Assembly: GCA_002311315.1 (NCBI GenBank)
Contig: DBZZ01000005.1
Span: 1 to 26,546, forward strand
DNA: 26,546 nucleotides
Direction of reading: 5' to 3'
Source: Methylococcaceae bacterium UBA1147
Lineage (GTDB): Bacteria; Pseudomonadota; Gammaproteobacteria; Methylococcales; UBA1147
Part shown: positions 15,507 to 24,982 of the stretch, piece after piece
How positions within the stretch are numbered: the first letter of the stretch is position 1
How the letters are laid out: every line of letters begins with the position of its first letter
Program-made: the position numbers and the translations under genes
Notes under the pieces: model-generated
What the model saw: only the letters and a program-made list of their open reading frames with translations
The model's database searches: none
What the model was told of the DNA's origin: nothing

Positions 15507-18332
15507 CTAGGCGAAACGCCGGGTTTCTCCCGAACCGGCTACGTTGGTCACGCAACGGCCACAGAGTTCGGGGTGCTCCTGATTTTCGCCCACGTCGGGC
15601 CGGTAATGCCAGCAACGGACACACTTTTCATGACCCGACGGACTGACGCGTATCCGTAAGCCTTTGAGCTCGGTTTCACGGGCATCCTGGGGACAGTTTT
15701 CATCCGAATACACGCGAACCGCGGAAGTAATCAGCACGAAACGGAATTCTTCTTCCAGCTGGCCGAGAACGGACAGGTGATCCGAATCGCAATAGAGTTC
15801 GACCTCGGCATCCAGCGAGGAGCCGATCTTTCCCTGCTCCCTGAGTTGTTCCAGTTCCTTTCCAATGCACTCGCGCACCCGGATGACCCGGTTCCAATAA
15901 TCGCGGTTCATGGCTTGTTTGTCGTCCAGCTCGAAAAGCCCTTCGTACCAGGTTTCCAGGAACACCGAAGTAGAACGTTTGCCCGGCAGATACTCCCAGA
16001 TTTCGTCGGCAGTAAAGCTCAGGATCGGTGCAAGCCATCGCACCAGGGCCTCTGCTATATGAAACATAGCCGTCTGCGCCGACCGTCTCGCCAGGCTGTT
16101 TCCAGCCGTCGTATATTGCCGGTCCTTGATGATGTCCAGATAAAAGCTACCCAGATCGACCGCGCAGAAGTTGTGAACCTTCTGGTACACATCCAGGAAA
16201 TGGTAGGAATCGTAGGAGCTGATCACGTCTTTCTGCAGGCACCAGGCACGATCCACGGCCCACCGGTCCAGCGCCATCATCTGGTCCGGAGCCACCTGGT
16301 TCAACTCCGGATCAAAGCCGCTTAGGTTGGCCAGCAGGTAGCGCGCCGTATTTCTCAGGCGCCGGTAAACATCGGAGGCCCTTTTCAGGATTTCGTCCGA
16401 AACACTCATTTCCCCGCGGTAATCCGTCCCCGCGACCCACAGGCGAAGGACATCCGCGCCAAGGTTGTTCATAACCTTCTGCGGCGCCACAACGTTTCCC
16501 TTGGATTTTGACATCTTGTGGCCCTTGGCATCGACGGTAAATCCATGGGTCAGCACTGCCCGGTAAGGCGCCACATCGTTCATCGCCACGGATGCAAGCA
16601 GCGAAGACTGGAACCAGCCTCTGTGCTGATCGGATCCTTCAAGATACAGGTCGGCGGGAAAACCAAGCTGCTCTCTGCGCTCAAGTACGCAGGCGTGCGT
16701 AACCCCCGAATCAAACCACACGTCGAGGGTATCAACGATCTTCTGATAGCTGGGCGCTTCTTCACCGAGCAGTTCTTCCGGCTTCAGCGAAAACCACGCC
16801 TCAATCCCTTCTTTCTCCACCCGTTGCGCAACTTCCTCGATAATCTCCGATGTACGCGGGTGCAACTCCCCGCTTTCCCTGTGGACGAAGAACGCCATCG
16901 GCACACCCCAGTTCCTCTGCCTCGAAATACACCAGTCCGGCCTTCCATCGACCATGCCTTCGATCCTCGCCTGCCCCCAGGAAGGAATCCACTGAACATC
17001 CTTGATGCCGGAAAGCGCCCTGGCCCGCAACTCGCCCTTTTCCATCGAGATAAACCACTGCGGAGTCGCACGGAAAATGATCGGGGTCTTGTGCCGCCAG
17101 CAATGAGGATAACTGTGCTCTATGGTTTCCTGGTAAACCAGGTTGTGACGCTCGGCCAGAACTTCCAGCACGTGGTGATTGGCCTTGAACACGTGTTCAC
17201 CGGCAAACAGTTCCGTACTGCTTTTGAACGTGCCGTTGTCCGCCACCGGGTTATCCACTGGCAAACCGTATTTCTGACCGACAACGTAGTCATCCTGGCC
17301 ATGTCCCGGCGCGGTATGTACGGCACCGGTACCCGCCTCGGTGGTGACATGATCGCCCAGGATGACCGGAACGTTGCGATCGTAAAACGGATGCGCAAGT
17401 CGCACATGTTCCAGCGCATCGCCCATGCAATAGGCAACCACCTTGTACTGGTCGGCACCGTATCGCTCCATGGCTCCTTTCAACAGATCATTGGCGATAA
17501 TCAATCTCTCCGACTTACCACCAACGCGACACTGCACCACTGCGTATTCCAGTTTCGGATGCAGTGCAACCGCCTGGTTGGCCGGCAGAGTCCACGGAGT
17601 GGTGGTCCAGATAACGACCGAACACGGACCTTCGCCGGTGTTGCCGGAAACAGGACTGCAACGACTCATCAGGTCTTCGGAGTCCAGAGCTCTGAAGCGA
17701 ACATCGATGGCAAGGGACTGCTTGTCCTCGTACTCGACTTCTGCCTCTGCCAGGGCAGAACCGCAGTCGGTACACCAGTGAACCGGCTTTGCACCCTTGT
17801 GGATAAAACCCCTTGCGCCAATTTTTCCGAGCGCCCGAATAATGTTCGCTTCGAAGGCGAAATCCATGGTCAGGTAGGGGTTCTGCCAGTCACCGAAAAC
17901 GCCCAGACGGATGAATTCTTCACGCTGCAAATCGATCTGTTTCGACGCGTATTCGCGGCAGGCCGTACGGAATGCTGCGGGCTCGATCTGGCGTCCGGCT
18001 TTTCCCTTCTTTTTTTCCACCATCAACTCGATCGGCAAACCGTGACAATCCCAGCCCGGAACATAAGGCGCGTCGAAACCGCTCATGGTCTTGCTCTTGA
18101 TGATGATGTCCTTGAGGATCTTATTCACCGCGTGGCCGATATGAATCGCCCCGTTTGCGTACGGCGGTCCGTCATGCAGGATGAATTTCGGCTTGCCGGC
18201 GAATTGTTCCCGAATCTGCCTGTACAGTCCGGCCTCGTTCCATTGTTTCAATCGACCAGGTTCCCTGTTCGCCAGGTTGGCTTTCATCGGGAACCCTGTC
18301 TTCGGCAGGTTTAGAGTTTTCTTATAGTCCAT
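15507..18332 (-). CDS. ileS: Isoleucyl-tRNA synthetase
   Basis: 941 aa from ATG 18332 (MDYKKTLNLPKTGFPMKANL); a TTG 12 bases upstream would add four residues. Charges tRNA-Ile and edits valine. Seen: ATP-binding HIGH (64-67, in PPYANGAIHIGHA), GWDCHGLPIE, editing-domain block APGHGQDDYVVG, DVWFDSGVTH, KMSKSKGNV (606-614), and a C-terminal zinc knuckle with Cys904, Cys907, Cys924 and Cys927. Length is normal for bacterial type. No frameshift. A 598-codon open frame on the opposite strand is only a shadow. It follows ribF by a 159-base gap and leads into lspA. Confidence 0.98.
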   Translation of the reverse strand: MDYKKTLNLPKTGFPMKANLANREPGRLKQWNEAGLYRQIREQFAGKPKFILHDGPPYANGAIHIGHAVNKILKDIIIKSKTMSGFDAPYVPGWDCHGLPIELMVEKKKGKAGRQIEPAAFRTACREYASKQIDLQREEFIRLGVFGDWQNPYLTMDFAFEANIIRALGKIGARGFIHKGAKPVHWCTDCGSALAEAEVEYEDKQSLAIDVRFRALDSEDLMSRCSPVSGNTGEGPCSVVIWTTTPWTLPANQAVALHPKLEYAVVQCRVGGKSERLIIANDLLKGAMERYGADQYKVVAYCMGDALEHVRLAHPFYDRNVPVILGDHVTTEAGTGAVHTAPGHGQDDYVVGQKYGLPVDNPVADNGTFKSSTELFAGEHVFKANHHVLEVLAERHNLVYQETIEHSYPHCWRHKTPIIFRATPQWFISMEKGELRARALSGIKDVQWIPSWGQARIEGMVDGRPDWCISRQRNWGVPMAFFVHRESGELHPRTSEIIEEVAQRVEKEGIEAWFSLKPEELLGEEAPSYQKIVDTLDVWFDSGVTHACVLERREQLGFPADLYLEGSDQHRGWFQSSLLASVAMNDVAPYRAVLTHGFTVDAKGHKMSKSKGNVVAPQKVMNNLGADVLRLWVAGTDYRGEMSVSDEILKRASDVYRRLRNTARYLLANLSGFDPELNQVAPDQMMALDRWAVDRAWCLQKDVISSYDSYHFLDVYQKVHNFCAVDLGSFYLDIIKDRQYTTAGNSLARRSAQTAMFHIAEALVRWLAPILSFTADEIWEYLPGKRSTSVFLETWYEGLFELDDKQAMNRDYWNRVIRVRECIGKELEQLREQGKIGSSLDAEVELYCDSDHLSVLGQLEEEFRFVLITSAVRVYSDENCPQDARETELKGLRIRVSPSGHEKCVRCWHYRPDVGENQEHPELCGRCVTNVAGSGETRRFA

Positions 18333-18491
18333 TCTGAATTTCAAACATCAAAAAGTATTGTTCTAGATGAAGTTGTGGCTGCTACACGGGACTGCAGAAA
18401 CTCATTCCAGCTTCTTTGACCAGCCCGGTCTCGTTAACTTTTGCCCGCTACACTGCAATCTGTCGGTACAGCGCTGCCGGCAAGCACGAAA

Positions 18492-19442
18492 TCAATCGTT
18501 CACCGCCCCTAGACGACGATCAAGAATCTCCCGGGCAGCAATGACATCCAACCCAATCTGCAATTTCAGTTCATCAACCGACTCGAATCGGTGTTCGTCC
18601 CGAATCTTTTCATGGAACCTCACTTCCACGTTTCGACCATAAAGGTCCGCTTCGCAATCGAAAAGATGAACCTCCAGCAGAAAGTGCGGGGTGCCTCCAA
18701 AAGTAGGCCGGATTCCAACATTGGCAACGCCTCGCCATTCGCGGTTCATCGAACCGATCATTGTAACGGCAAAAACGCCTCTTACAGGAGAAATTTTACG
18801 AAATAACGGGATGTTGGCGGTTGGAAACCCGATTGAACGCCCCTGCTTTGTGCCATGCACGACCCGGCCAACCATGGAAAAAGGCCTGCCAAGAAAACCT
18901 TCGGCTCTATCCAAGTCCCCGACCTCGAGGGCGTCACGGATCAATGTACTGCTAACGCGCTGGCTTTCGACACTGTAAGAACCGGTATCTTCCACCACGA
19001 AGCCAGCTTCACTCGCAAGATCCTGGAGCAACGCGTAATCGCCTTCGCGATTGAAGCCAAACCGGAAATCATCGCCAACCACCAAGTACTTGGTTGCCAG
19101 GCCCCTGACCAGGATCCTGGAAACAAATTCCGCAGGCGACAGATTGGACAATCCCTGATCAAAACGAAGTATCAGGACCTCATCCACGGGCAACCTGCCA
19201 AGCAGGGCCACTTTCTCCCGCAAGCGGCTAAGCCTTGCCGGCACCTTTTCGGAGCCGAAATACTCAAGCGGCTGAGGCTCTAACAAGATCACCACCACGG
19301 GCAAGTTCATCCCCCTGCCCTTGCGAGCCAGCTTGCTAACAACCGCCTGGTGTCCGAGGTGAACGCCGTCGAAATTGCCAATCGTGGCCACACATCCGCG
19401 AAGCATTCTTGGCTGGTTGATCAAACCTCGGATGACACGCAT
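18492..19442 (-). CDS. ribF: Bifunctional riboflavin kinase/FMN adenylyltransferase
   Basis: 316 aa. Makes FMN and then FAD from riboflavin. The adenylyltransferase half starts VATIGNFDGVHLGHQAVV (18-35) with the GNFDG and HLGH nucleotide-binding motif, and ends with the SSTLIRDAL box near 164. The kinase half has GRSIGFPTANI (about 200) and RGVFAV, GVANVGIRPTFGG, then LEVHLFDCEADLYG. Length normal. It keeps the ribF-ileS-lspA order seen in E. coli. The gap to ileS carries no feature I can name. Confidence 0.97.
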   Translation of the reverse strand: MRVIRGLINQPRMLRGCVATIGNFDGVHLGHQAVVSKLARKGRGMNLPVVVILLEPQPLEYFGSEKVPARLSRLREKVALLGRLPVDEVLILRFDQGLSNLSPAEFVSRILVRGLATKYLVVGDDFRFGFNREGDYALLQDLASEAGFVVEDTGSYSVESQRVSSTLIRDALEVGDLDRAEGFLGRPFSMVGRVVHGTKQGRSIGFPTANIPLFRKISPVRGVFAVTMIGSMNREWRGVANVGIRPTFGGTPHFLLEVHLFDCEADLYGRNVEVRFHEKIRDEHRFESVDELKLQIGLDVIAAREILDRRLGAVND

Positions 19443-19468
19443 GGATTAAACCTCGAAAATTCCCGCTT

Positions 19469-19693
19469 CTACAACAAACCAGCCAATTTTAACCCAGAAA
19501 ACGCGTCCGCAAGAAGGCTGCCGCATTCGCCGTAGCCACGGTGTTTGACTTCCACTCCCTTTGAAATCGGGACTAGTATGACTGGCATGGCGGACTGCCC
19601 AGTTTCCGTCGCCCCGCCCCGCTGACCGTGATGCCCGCAGACACCCAAGGAGAAACCGGGCTGTCTACATACCTGCAGGCCTACAGGTTTCAT
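19469..19693 (-). CDS. Doubtful 74-aa ORF overlapping the murJ stop
   Basis: The ATG at 19693 overlaps the murJ TGA as ATGA, a common coupling arrangement, and the frame fills most of the murJ-ribF gap. The sequence (Gly- and His-rich, ending LLADAFSGLKLAGLL) matches nothing I know and lacks a separate ribosome site. It is as likely to be an accidental frame as a gene. Confidence 0.2.
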   Translation of the reverse strand: MKPVGLQVCRQPGFSLGVCGHHGQRGGATETGQSAMPVILVPISKGVEVKHRGYGECGSLLADAFSGLKLAGLL

Positions 19694-21228
19694 CCCTTGT
19701 CAATCGACAAGTGTGATGGGCGCAAACCCGAAAGCAGCAACACCGCAACATAGGCCAACACCCCGAGTGAAATCCACAACAAAAGGTTCAAGGTCCTGTC
19801 AGTCACACTCCAGGCAAACCAGGCTACCGGGTTAACATATAGGTAAAGCAAGGCCCCCATGATCAGGTTGGCCACCACGACCCTGCCGGCAAAGGCAAGC
19901 CAGCCCGGCCGAGGAACAAAAACCCCGTCCGCCAGCAGTTTCCGTAGCAACAGCATGCTGTTGAGAACAGCCGCCAGCGACGTTGCCAGAGCAAGTCCGG
20001 CATGGGCAAGCTGAAAAACTAGGATGACGTTCAGGATCATATTGGTGACCATTGCGTAGATTCCGAAACGCACCGGGGTTTTCATATCCTGTCGGGAGGT
20101 AAACCCAGGTACCAGCACCTTAACCAGCATGAAGGCAAGAAGCCCCAGGCTATATGCCTTAAGACTCCATGCAGCCATCAGTACATCGTCTTTGGAAAAT
20201 TGTTCGTACTGGAACAAAGTGCTCAGCATCGGTTCAGCGAGCAGGAAGAGGCCGACTGCGGCCGGCAGACCGATGATCAACACCCAGCGCAGCCCCCAGT
20301 CCATGGATGCAGAGAACGTCTTCATCTCCTCCGCCGCATGACTTTTAGACAGGGCCGGCAAGATCACCGTGGCCAGTGCAATTCCGAAAAGGCCCAGCGG
20401 AAATTCGACCAGACGATCCGAATAGTAAAGCCAGGAGACACTGCCCGAGACCAGAAACGATGCGATCAGGGTATCAAACAGCAGATTGATCTGCGTCACC
20501 GACACCCCCAGTATAGCCGGTCCCATCAGTCGCAGTATCTTCATGACGCCGGGATCATGGAAGCCCAGCCTGAGCCTTGGAACAATGCCCATTCGCTTCA
20601 AGGCCGGAAACTGGAACAACAACTGAACGGCACCCGCCACAAAGACACCCCAGGCCAAGGCCAGAACCGGTTCATCCATTAGCGGTGCCAGCCATACGGC
20701 TGCCATGATCAGACAGACATTCAGCAAGACAGGGGTAAAGGCCGGAACCGCAAAACGACCGAAAGTATTCAGCAGGGATCCTGCGAAAGCCGTCGACGAA
20801 ATGAAGAACAAATAGGGAAACGTGATCCGAAGCATTTCCACCGTCAGTTCATAGCGTCCTCCGTTCCATGAAAAACCGGGAGCAAACACCAGGACCAGAA
20901 ACGGAGCAGCCAGCACACCGATTACGGTAACCAGGATCAGAGCCAGGGCCAAAGTTCCTGCCGTACGGTCGACGAAGTCCTGTAGTCCTTCCCTGGTCTC
21001 CTTTTCCTTGTAGTCGGAAAGAACCGGGACAAAAGCCTGGCAAAAAGCCCCCTCGGCAAACAGGCGACGCAGGAAGTTTGGAATCTTGAAAGCAACAAAA
21101 AAAGCATCGGTACCGGCATCGGCGCCGAAGAATCGCGCGAAGACCATGTCCCTGACAAAGCCAAGAACCCGGGATATCATGGTCATGCTGCCAACGACGA
21201 TGGTTGACCGGATCAGTTGGCCGCTCAG
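19690..21228 (-). CDS. murJ: Lipid II flippase MurJ
   Basis: 512 aa if the CTG at 21228 is the start, 498 aa from ATG 21186. Multi-pass MOP-superfamily protein that flips lipid II across the inner membrane. Signature N-terminus SMTMISRVLGFVRDMVFARFFG, then NFLRRLFAEGAFCQAFVPV, plus about 14 membrane segments. The family normally begins a dozen or so residues before SMT (as in LLRSTLVVGSMT); that stretch is encoded here as SGQLIRSTIVVG directly after the CTG, and AGGAGG lies seven bases before the CTG. No ATG, GTG or TTG is available in between. ribF follows on the same strand after about 250 bases. Function is sure; only the start codon is unusual. Confidence 0.93.
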   Translation of the reverse strand: MSGQLIRSTIVVGSMTMISRVLGFVRDMVFARFFGADAGTDAFFVAFKIPNFLRRLFAEGAFCQAFVPVLSDYKEKETREGLQDFVDRTAGTLALALILVTVIGVLAAPFLVLVFAPGFSWNGGRYELTVEMLRITFPYLFFISSTAFAGSLLNTFGRFAVPAFTPVLLNVCLIMAAVWLAPLMDEPVLALAWGVFVAGAVQLLFQFPALKRMGIVPRLRLGFHDPGVMKILRLMGPAILGVSVTQINLLFDTLIASFLVSGSVSWLYYSDRLVEFPLGLFGIALATVILPALSKSHAAEEMKTFSASMDWGLRWVLIIGLPAAVGLFLLAEPMLSTLFQYEQFSKDDVLMAAWSLKAYSLGLLAFMLVKVLVPGFTSRQDMKTPVRFGIYAMVTNMILNVILVFQLAHAGLALATSLAAVLNSMLLLRKLLADGVFVPRPGWLAFAGRVVVANLIMGALLYLYVNPVAWFAWSVTDRTLNLLLWISLGVLAYVAVLLLSGLRPSHLSIDKG

Positions 21229-21412
21229 TTTCCTTCCTCCTCGTGTCCAAGTACCGCGAACGGGCCTACTTAAACAGAACCAGCTATGCGTGACAAGGGC
21301 CGCAAAGCCGACAAACAGGCCGAAAACCGTTGATACAGATCAGGCATAACCTTACCAAACAGCCCACCAGGCCATGCACACCACCAGCCAGCTGAAAATC
21401 GTCCGTAACTGG

Positions 21413-21441
21413 TTGACACGATCAGTCCGAAGCCAGATAAT
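21413..21441 (+). promoter_or_regulatory. sigma70 promoter of rpsT
   Basis: TTGACA (21413-21418), a 17-base spacer, and GATAAT (21436-21441). This is a near-consensus promoter with a start expected near 21448, about 33 bases before the rpsT ATG. Confidence 0.85.
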
Positions 21442-21480
21442 GCACGGCTATTTCATTTCTTAATCCAGTAAAGGATCCAT

Positions 21481-21747
21481 ATGGCAAATTCACCATCAGC
21501 CGCCAAGCGCGCCCGTCAGGCGGACCAGACAAGATCCCGTAAGGCTGGGCAACGCAGCAATCTTCGCACCGCGATCAAGAAAGTCATTGCAGCCGTCGCA
21601 CAGGGAAACCTCGAGCAGGCCCAGACAGCTTACACAAACGCCGTTCCGGTGATTGACTCCGCGGTTAACAAGGGGCTGATCCACAAGAACAAGGCTGCAC
21701 GCAACAAAAGTCGCCTGAACAATCAGGTACGCGGGCTGAAAGCCTGA
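21481..21747 (+). CDS. rpsT: 30S ribosomal protein S20
   Basis: 88 aa, Lys/Arg/Ala-rich helical protein that binds 16S rRNA helices h6/h44. MANSPSAAKRARQADQTRSR and the C-terminal KGLIHKNKAARNKSRLN pattern are characteristic. An AAGGA ribosome site precedes the ATG, and a strong promoter lies upstream. It is divergent from murJ and convergent with proB. Length is normal. Confidence 0.97.
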   Translation: MANSPSAAKRARQADQTRSRKAGQRSNLRTAIKKVIAAVAQGNLEQAQTAYTNAVPVIDSAVNKGLIHKNKAARNKSRLNNQVRGLKA

Positions 21748-21763
21748 TAAAAACGACAATCCC

Positions 21764-21782
21764 ATCCCAATCATCGGGATGC
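21764..21782. terminator. Weak hairpin between rpsT and proB
   Basis: CATCCC ... GGGATG forms a short stem soon after the rpsT stop in a convergent gap. No T-run follows; it is listed with low certainty. Confidence 0.3.
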
Positions 21783-21893
21783 GGATCACCGGGCCCGGGG
21801 TCCGATCGCTGGCAAAAAAGCCTGACGATGCCTTCGCCGGGTCTCTCAAGGTAGGAAAACCAGCCACTTCCACGCTCAAATTGGAACTGACTG

Positions 21894-23018
21894 CTACAGC
21901 AGGACCATGTTGTCCCGATGTATCAGCTCGGATTCATCGACGTATCCCAGCAAGCGTTCGATTTCGCCGCTTGGCCGACCCTTGATCTTATCGGTTTCAT
22001 CGGCCCCGTAATTCGCCAATCCGCGGACGACTTCTTCCCCGCTTTCACTCAGGCAGGCAACCAGATCACCACGGGAAAACCGGCCGGCAACGGAAAGCAC
22101 GCCAACCGGCAAAAGGCTTCTGCCCGATTTTCGAAGCACATCCACGGCACCTGAATCAATCACGATCCGACCTTTTACCTGTAGTTGCCCGGCGAGCCAG
22201 CGCTTGCGGGCAACCAGAGGCTCCGAATCGGGGATCAGGAAACTGCCGACCGACTCACCTGCAATCACACGAGTCAGCACATCCTGATCACGCCCCGAGG
22301 CAATGACCGTTGCCGCACCCGACCTGGCCGCGACCGCTGCCGCCGCGACCTTGGTCATCATGCCTCCACGGCCAAGACCACTGCGACTCACACCAGCCAT
22401 CCTCTTAAGCCGGGAGTCGCTAATCTCGATCTGATCGATCAAAGTAGCATCCGCGTTCACCGTCGGATCCCGATTATAAAGGCCAGACTGATCGGTCAAA
22501 ATGATAACGAGATCGGCTTCAACCAGGTTAGCTACCAGAGAAGCCAGCGTATCGTTGTCTCCGAACTGGATCTCCTCGGTCGCAACCACGTCATTTTCGT
22601 TGATGACCGGTATGACTCCATAGCCCAAAAGGGTCAGCAGAGTACTACGGGCATTCAGGTAACGCCGTCTGTCCGATAGGTCTTCGTGGGTCAGTAGCAC
22701 CTGGGCTGTATGCAATCCGTGGTGTTGGAAACGGGTTTCGTAGGCCTGTATCAGTCCCATCTGACCAACCGATGCCGCAGCCTGAAGTTCGTACAAGGCT
22801 TGTGGACGGTTACTCCATCCCAGTCGGCGCATCCCTTCCGCGACAGAACCTGAAGACACCAGTAGGACCTCGACTCCCTGCTCGCGCAAGGCAGCAATCT
22901 GGCGCACCCACTCGGCAATGGCCTGCTGATTAAGCCCTCGCCCCGGATCAGTCAGGAGCGAGCTTCCAATCTTGACGACAATCCGCTTGCTTCTGCAAAA
23001 GTCAGTTCGGCGCTTCAT
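21894..23018 (-). CDS. proB: Glutamate 5-kinase
   Basis: 374 aa from ATG 23018. It phosphorylates glutamate in the first step of proline synthesis. The amino-acid-kinase domain starts RIVVKIGSSLLTD, with LLVSSGSVAEGMRRLG, the VIPVINENDVVATEEIQFGDN region, LVIILTDQSGLYNRDP, and GRGGMMTKVAAAAVA. A C-terminal PUA domain (about 275-374) has GRIVIDSGAVDVL and SLLPVGVLSVAGRFSRGD. ATG 23018 gives the usual length and has a GGGAAG ribosome site; a further upstream frame would intrude deeply into obgE. The start overlaps the obgE stop by 17 bases, so translation is coupled. No proA is adjacent. Confidence 0.95.
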   Translation of the reverse strand: MKRRTDFCRSKRIVVKIGSSLLTDPGRGLNQQAIAEWVRQIAALREQGVEVLLVSSGSVAEGMRRLGWSNRPQALYELQAAASVGQMGLIQAYETRFQHHGLHTAQVLLTHEDLSDRRRYLNARSTLLTLLGYGVIPVINENDVVATEEIQFGDNDTLASLVANLVEADLVIILTDQSGLYNRDPTVNADATLIDQIEISDSRLKRMAGVSRSGLGRGGMMTKVAAAAVAARSGAATVIASGRDQDVLTRVIAGESVGSFLIPDSEPLVARKRWLAGQLQVKGRIVIDSGAVDVLRKSGRSLLPVGVLSVAGRFSRGDLVACLSESGEEVVRGLANYGADETDKIKGRPSGEIERLLGYVDESELIHRDNMVLL

Positions 23019-24036
23019 TTTCTGCTTCCCGCTCTTGCAGATGAGCCATGATGGCAAAGACAAGCGGTCGTATCCCTTCCCCGGTCATTGCCGAAATCCT
23101 GAACACCGGGCCATTCCATCCCAGGCTGTCGACCAGTAAGCCGGAAATCTTTTCCAGTTCCTCTTCATCGACCAGATCCACCTTGTTCAGAACAAGCCAA
23201 CGCGGTTTCCCGGCCAACTCAGCACTCCAGCTTTCTAGTTCGGAAACGATCTTGCGGGCGGCAGTTACCGGTTCAGAAGCCTCATCCACCGGGCAAACAT
23301 CAATCATATGGAGCAACAAACCGGTCCTGGACAAATGTTTCAGAAACTTAAGGCCGAGGCCCATTCCTTCCGCCGCCCCCTCGATTACACCAGGAATGTC
23401 CGCCATAACGAAACTACGCAGCTCGTCGACCCGAACCACGCCGAGGTTCGGATGCAGAGTGGTGAAGGGGTAATCCGCAACCTTCGGGCGGGCAGAAGAA
23501 ACCTGGCGAATCAGGCTGGATTTCCCGGCATTTGGCATCCCCAGTAGGCCAACATCCGCGATCAGCTTCAATTCAAGCTGCAAGCTCCGCCTTTCGCCGA
23601 GTGAACCCTTGGTTGCCTTTCTCGGAGCCCGGTTGATACTACTCTTGAAGCGGGTATTCCCTAAGCCGTGAAACCCACCCCTGGCAACCAGAAGGCGCTG
23701 GTTTTTAACCAGAAGTTCGCCGATGAGCTCACCGGTTTCCACATCCGAAACATGGGTGCCTCTGGGAACCTTAACCAGCAGATCCTTGCCGCTCTTTCCG
23801 GTCCGGTTTCCACCCGAACCCTTCTGTCCCCGCTCGGCCCGATGAGTCACATGGAAACGAAAGTCCACCAGGGTGTTCATGTTTTCGGAGGCGACCAGGT
23901 AAACGCTCCCGCCATCGCCGCCGTCACCGCCGTCCGGCCCCCCCAGCGGAATGTATTTTTCCCGTCTGAATCCTACGCAGCCGTTTCCGCCATCGCCTCC
24001 TTCAACGCTAATTTCAACTTCATCAACGAATTTCAT
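23002..24036 (-). CDS. obgE: GTPase Obg/CgtA
   Basis: 344 aa from ATG 24036, with GGAG about eight bases ahead; a GTG three codons upstream is less likely. Obg is a ribosome-associated GTPase acting in 50S assembly and stress control. The glycine-rich OBG fold fills residues 1-157 (MKFVDEVEISVEGGDGGNG; GGPDGGDGGDGGSVYL). The G domain has GMPNAGKSSLI (P-loop), YPFTTLHPNLGV, MADIPGVIEGA (G3) and LVLNKVDLV (G4). It is separated from rpmA by a strong terminator, so it must have its own promoter, and it overlaps proB. Confidence 0.97.
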   Translation of the reverse strand: MKFVDEVEISVEGGDGGNGCVGFRREKYIPLGGPDGGDGGDGGSVYLVASENMNTLVDFRFHVTHRAERGQKGSGGNRTGKSGKDLLVKVPRGTHVSDVETGELIGELLVKNQRLLVARGGFHGLGNTRFKSSINRAPRKATKGSLGERRSLQLELKLIADVGLLGMPNAGKSSLIRQVSSARPKVADYPFTTLHPNLGVVRVDELRSFVMADIPGVIEGAAEGMGLGLKFLKHLSRTGLLLHMIDVCPVDEASEPVTAARKIVSELESWSAELAGKPRWLVLNKVDLVDEEELEKISGLLVDSLGWNGPVFRISAMTGEGIRPLVFAIMAHLQEREAENEAPN

Positions 24037-24090
24037 CCCAACCACTCCGAAAACTGAAGGCCATCGACTCCTGAAGAAAGGTCAGTCCTG

Positions 24091-24125
24091 AAAAATAAAA
24101 AAGCCCTGTCAAAAAACAGGGCTTT
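24091..24125 (-). terminator. Rho-independent terminator after rplU-rpmA
   Basis: AAGCCCTGT (24101-24109) and ACAGGGCTT (24116-24124) form a 9-bp stem with a 6-base loop. On the minus strand it is followed by TTTTTTATTTTT. It lies about 55 bases beyond the rpmA stop. Confidence 0.93.
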
Positions 24126-24179
24126 CGGTTCTCGTTTATCCTCTGCCGATTGGTCATCGGCCGGAAAACGGTCTCAGGC

Positions 24180-24437
24180 TTAGGCTTCAACCACGTTTAC
24201 GTACTTGCGCTGCAACGGCCCTTTGACGTTGAAAACCACCCGTCCATCAACCTTGGCAAACAGAGTGTGGTCCTTGCCGCACCCGACATTCTGCCCCGGA
24301 TGGAAACGTGTGCCCCGCTGACGCACAATGATACTGCCCGCTGATACGATTTGGCCGCCGAAACGCTTGACGCCGAGTCGCTTAGACTCCGAATCACGAC
24401 CGTTTCGAGAACTACCGCCTGCTTTCTTATGAGCCAT
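24180..24437 (-). CDS. rpmA: 50S ribosomal protein L27
   Basis: 85 aa. MAHKKAGGSSRNGRDSESKR is the standard N-terminus, which reaches toward the peptidyl-transferase centre. It starts directly with Ala-His-Lys, so no cleavable Firmicute-type leader is present. GGQIVSAGSIIVRQRGTRFH and HPGQNVGCGKDHTLFA follow. It lies 22 bases after rplU in one transcript and ends before a strong terminator. Confidence 0.97.
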   Translation of the reverse strand: MAHKKAGGSSRNGRDSESKRLGVKRFGGQIVSAGSIIVRQRGTRFHPGQNVGCGKDHTLFAKVDGRVVFNVKGPLQRKYVNVVEA

Positions 24438-24459
24438 TATATATACTCCAGCTGTGTAT

Positions 24460-24774
24460 TTATCCTGCGGAAATTCCAGTGATCTGAACTTCCGTGTAAT
24501 ACTGACGGTGCCCCATACGTTTCATATGTTGTTTGCGCCGCTTGAATTTAAGAATGCTGACTTTCTTGTGCCGCCCCTGCGACTGAACCGTTGCAGTCAC
24601 CAGACCACCATCGATAAAAGGCTTTCCAACCTTCACCTCGTCGTCGGTTCTGACCAGCAACACCCGGTCAAATTCGATTTCAGCACCTTCATCAACCTCG
24701 AGTTTTTCGAATTTCAGAGTTTGTCCTTCTTCGACCCGATATTGTTTCCCACCTGTTTGAATTACCGCGTACAT
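24460..24774 (-). CDS. rplU: 50S ribosomal protein L21
   Basis: 104 aa. MYAVIQTGGKQYRVEEGQTL and FEKLEVDEGAEIEFDRVLL are diagnostic, and RHKKVSILKFKRRKQHMKRMG is the rRNA-binding loop, ending with QYYTEVQITGI. First gene of the rplU-rpmA operon, with a near-consensus promoter about 40 bases upstream. It is divergent from ispB, as in E. coli. Confidence 0.97.
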   Translation of the reverse strand: MYAVIQTGGKQYRVEEGQTLKFEKLEVDEGAEIEFDRVLLVRTDDEVKVGKPFIDGGLVTATVQSQGRHKKVSILKFKRRKQHMKRMGHRQYYTEVQITGISAG

Positions 24775-24810
24775 CTGTTAACCCGCCGATTTATCGAAAG
24801 TAAACCAGAA

Positions 24811-24839
24811 ATTCTAAATTCCCTTTGCCCCAAAGTCAA
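24811..24839 (-). promoter_or_regulatory. sigma70 promoter of rplU-rpmA
   Basis: On the minus strand TTGACT (24839-24834), a 17-base spacer, and TAGAAT (24816-24811). The transcript would start about 30 bases before the rplU ATG. Confidence 0.85.
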
Positions 24840-24982
24840 ACCAAATACAATTATCCTCGCTATGCTACAATTCTTTTTTTTCGCGTGAGACCCTCGCGAC
24901 CATCTCAACAACTAATGTTCTACCCAAATAGTGCGGGCATCAACACTGATGCCATTCTACGTGTCCATACCCCCTGAATTCA

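Noticed and set aside
16518..18314. 598-codon open frame on the plus strand
   Set aside because: Exactly antisense to ileS, whose motifs and length are conserved; the antisense frame is a codon-bias shadow.
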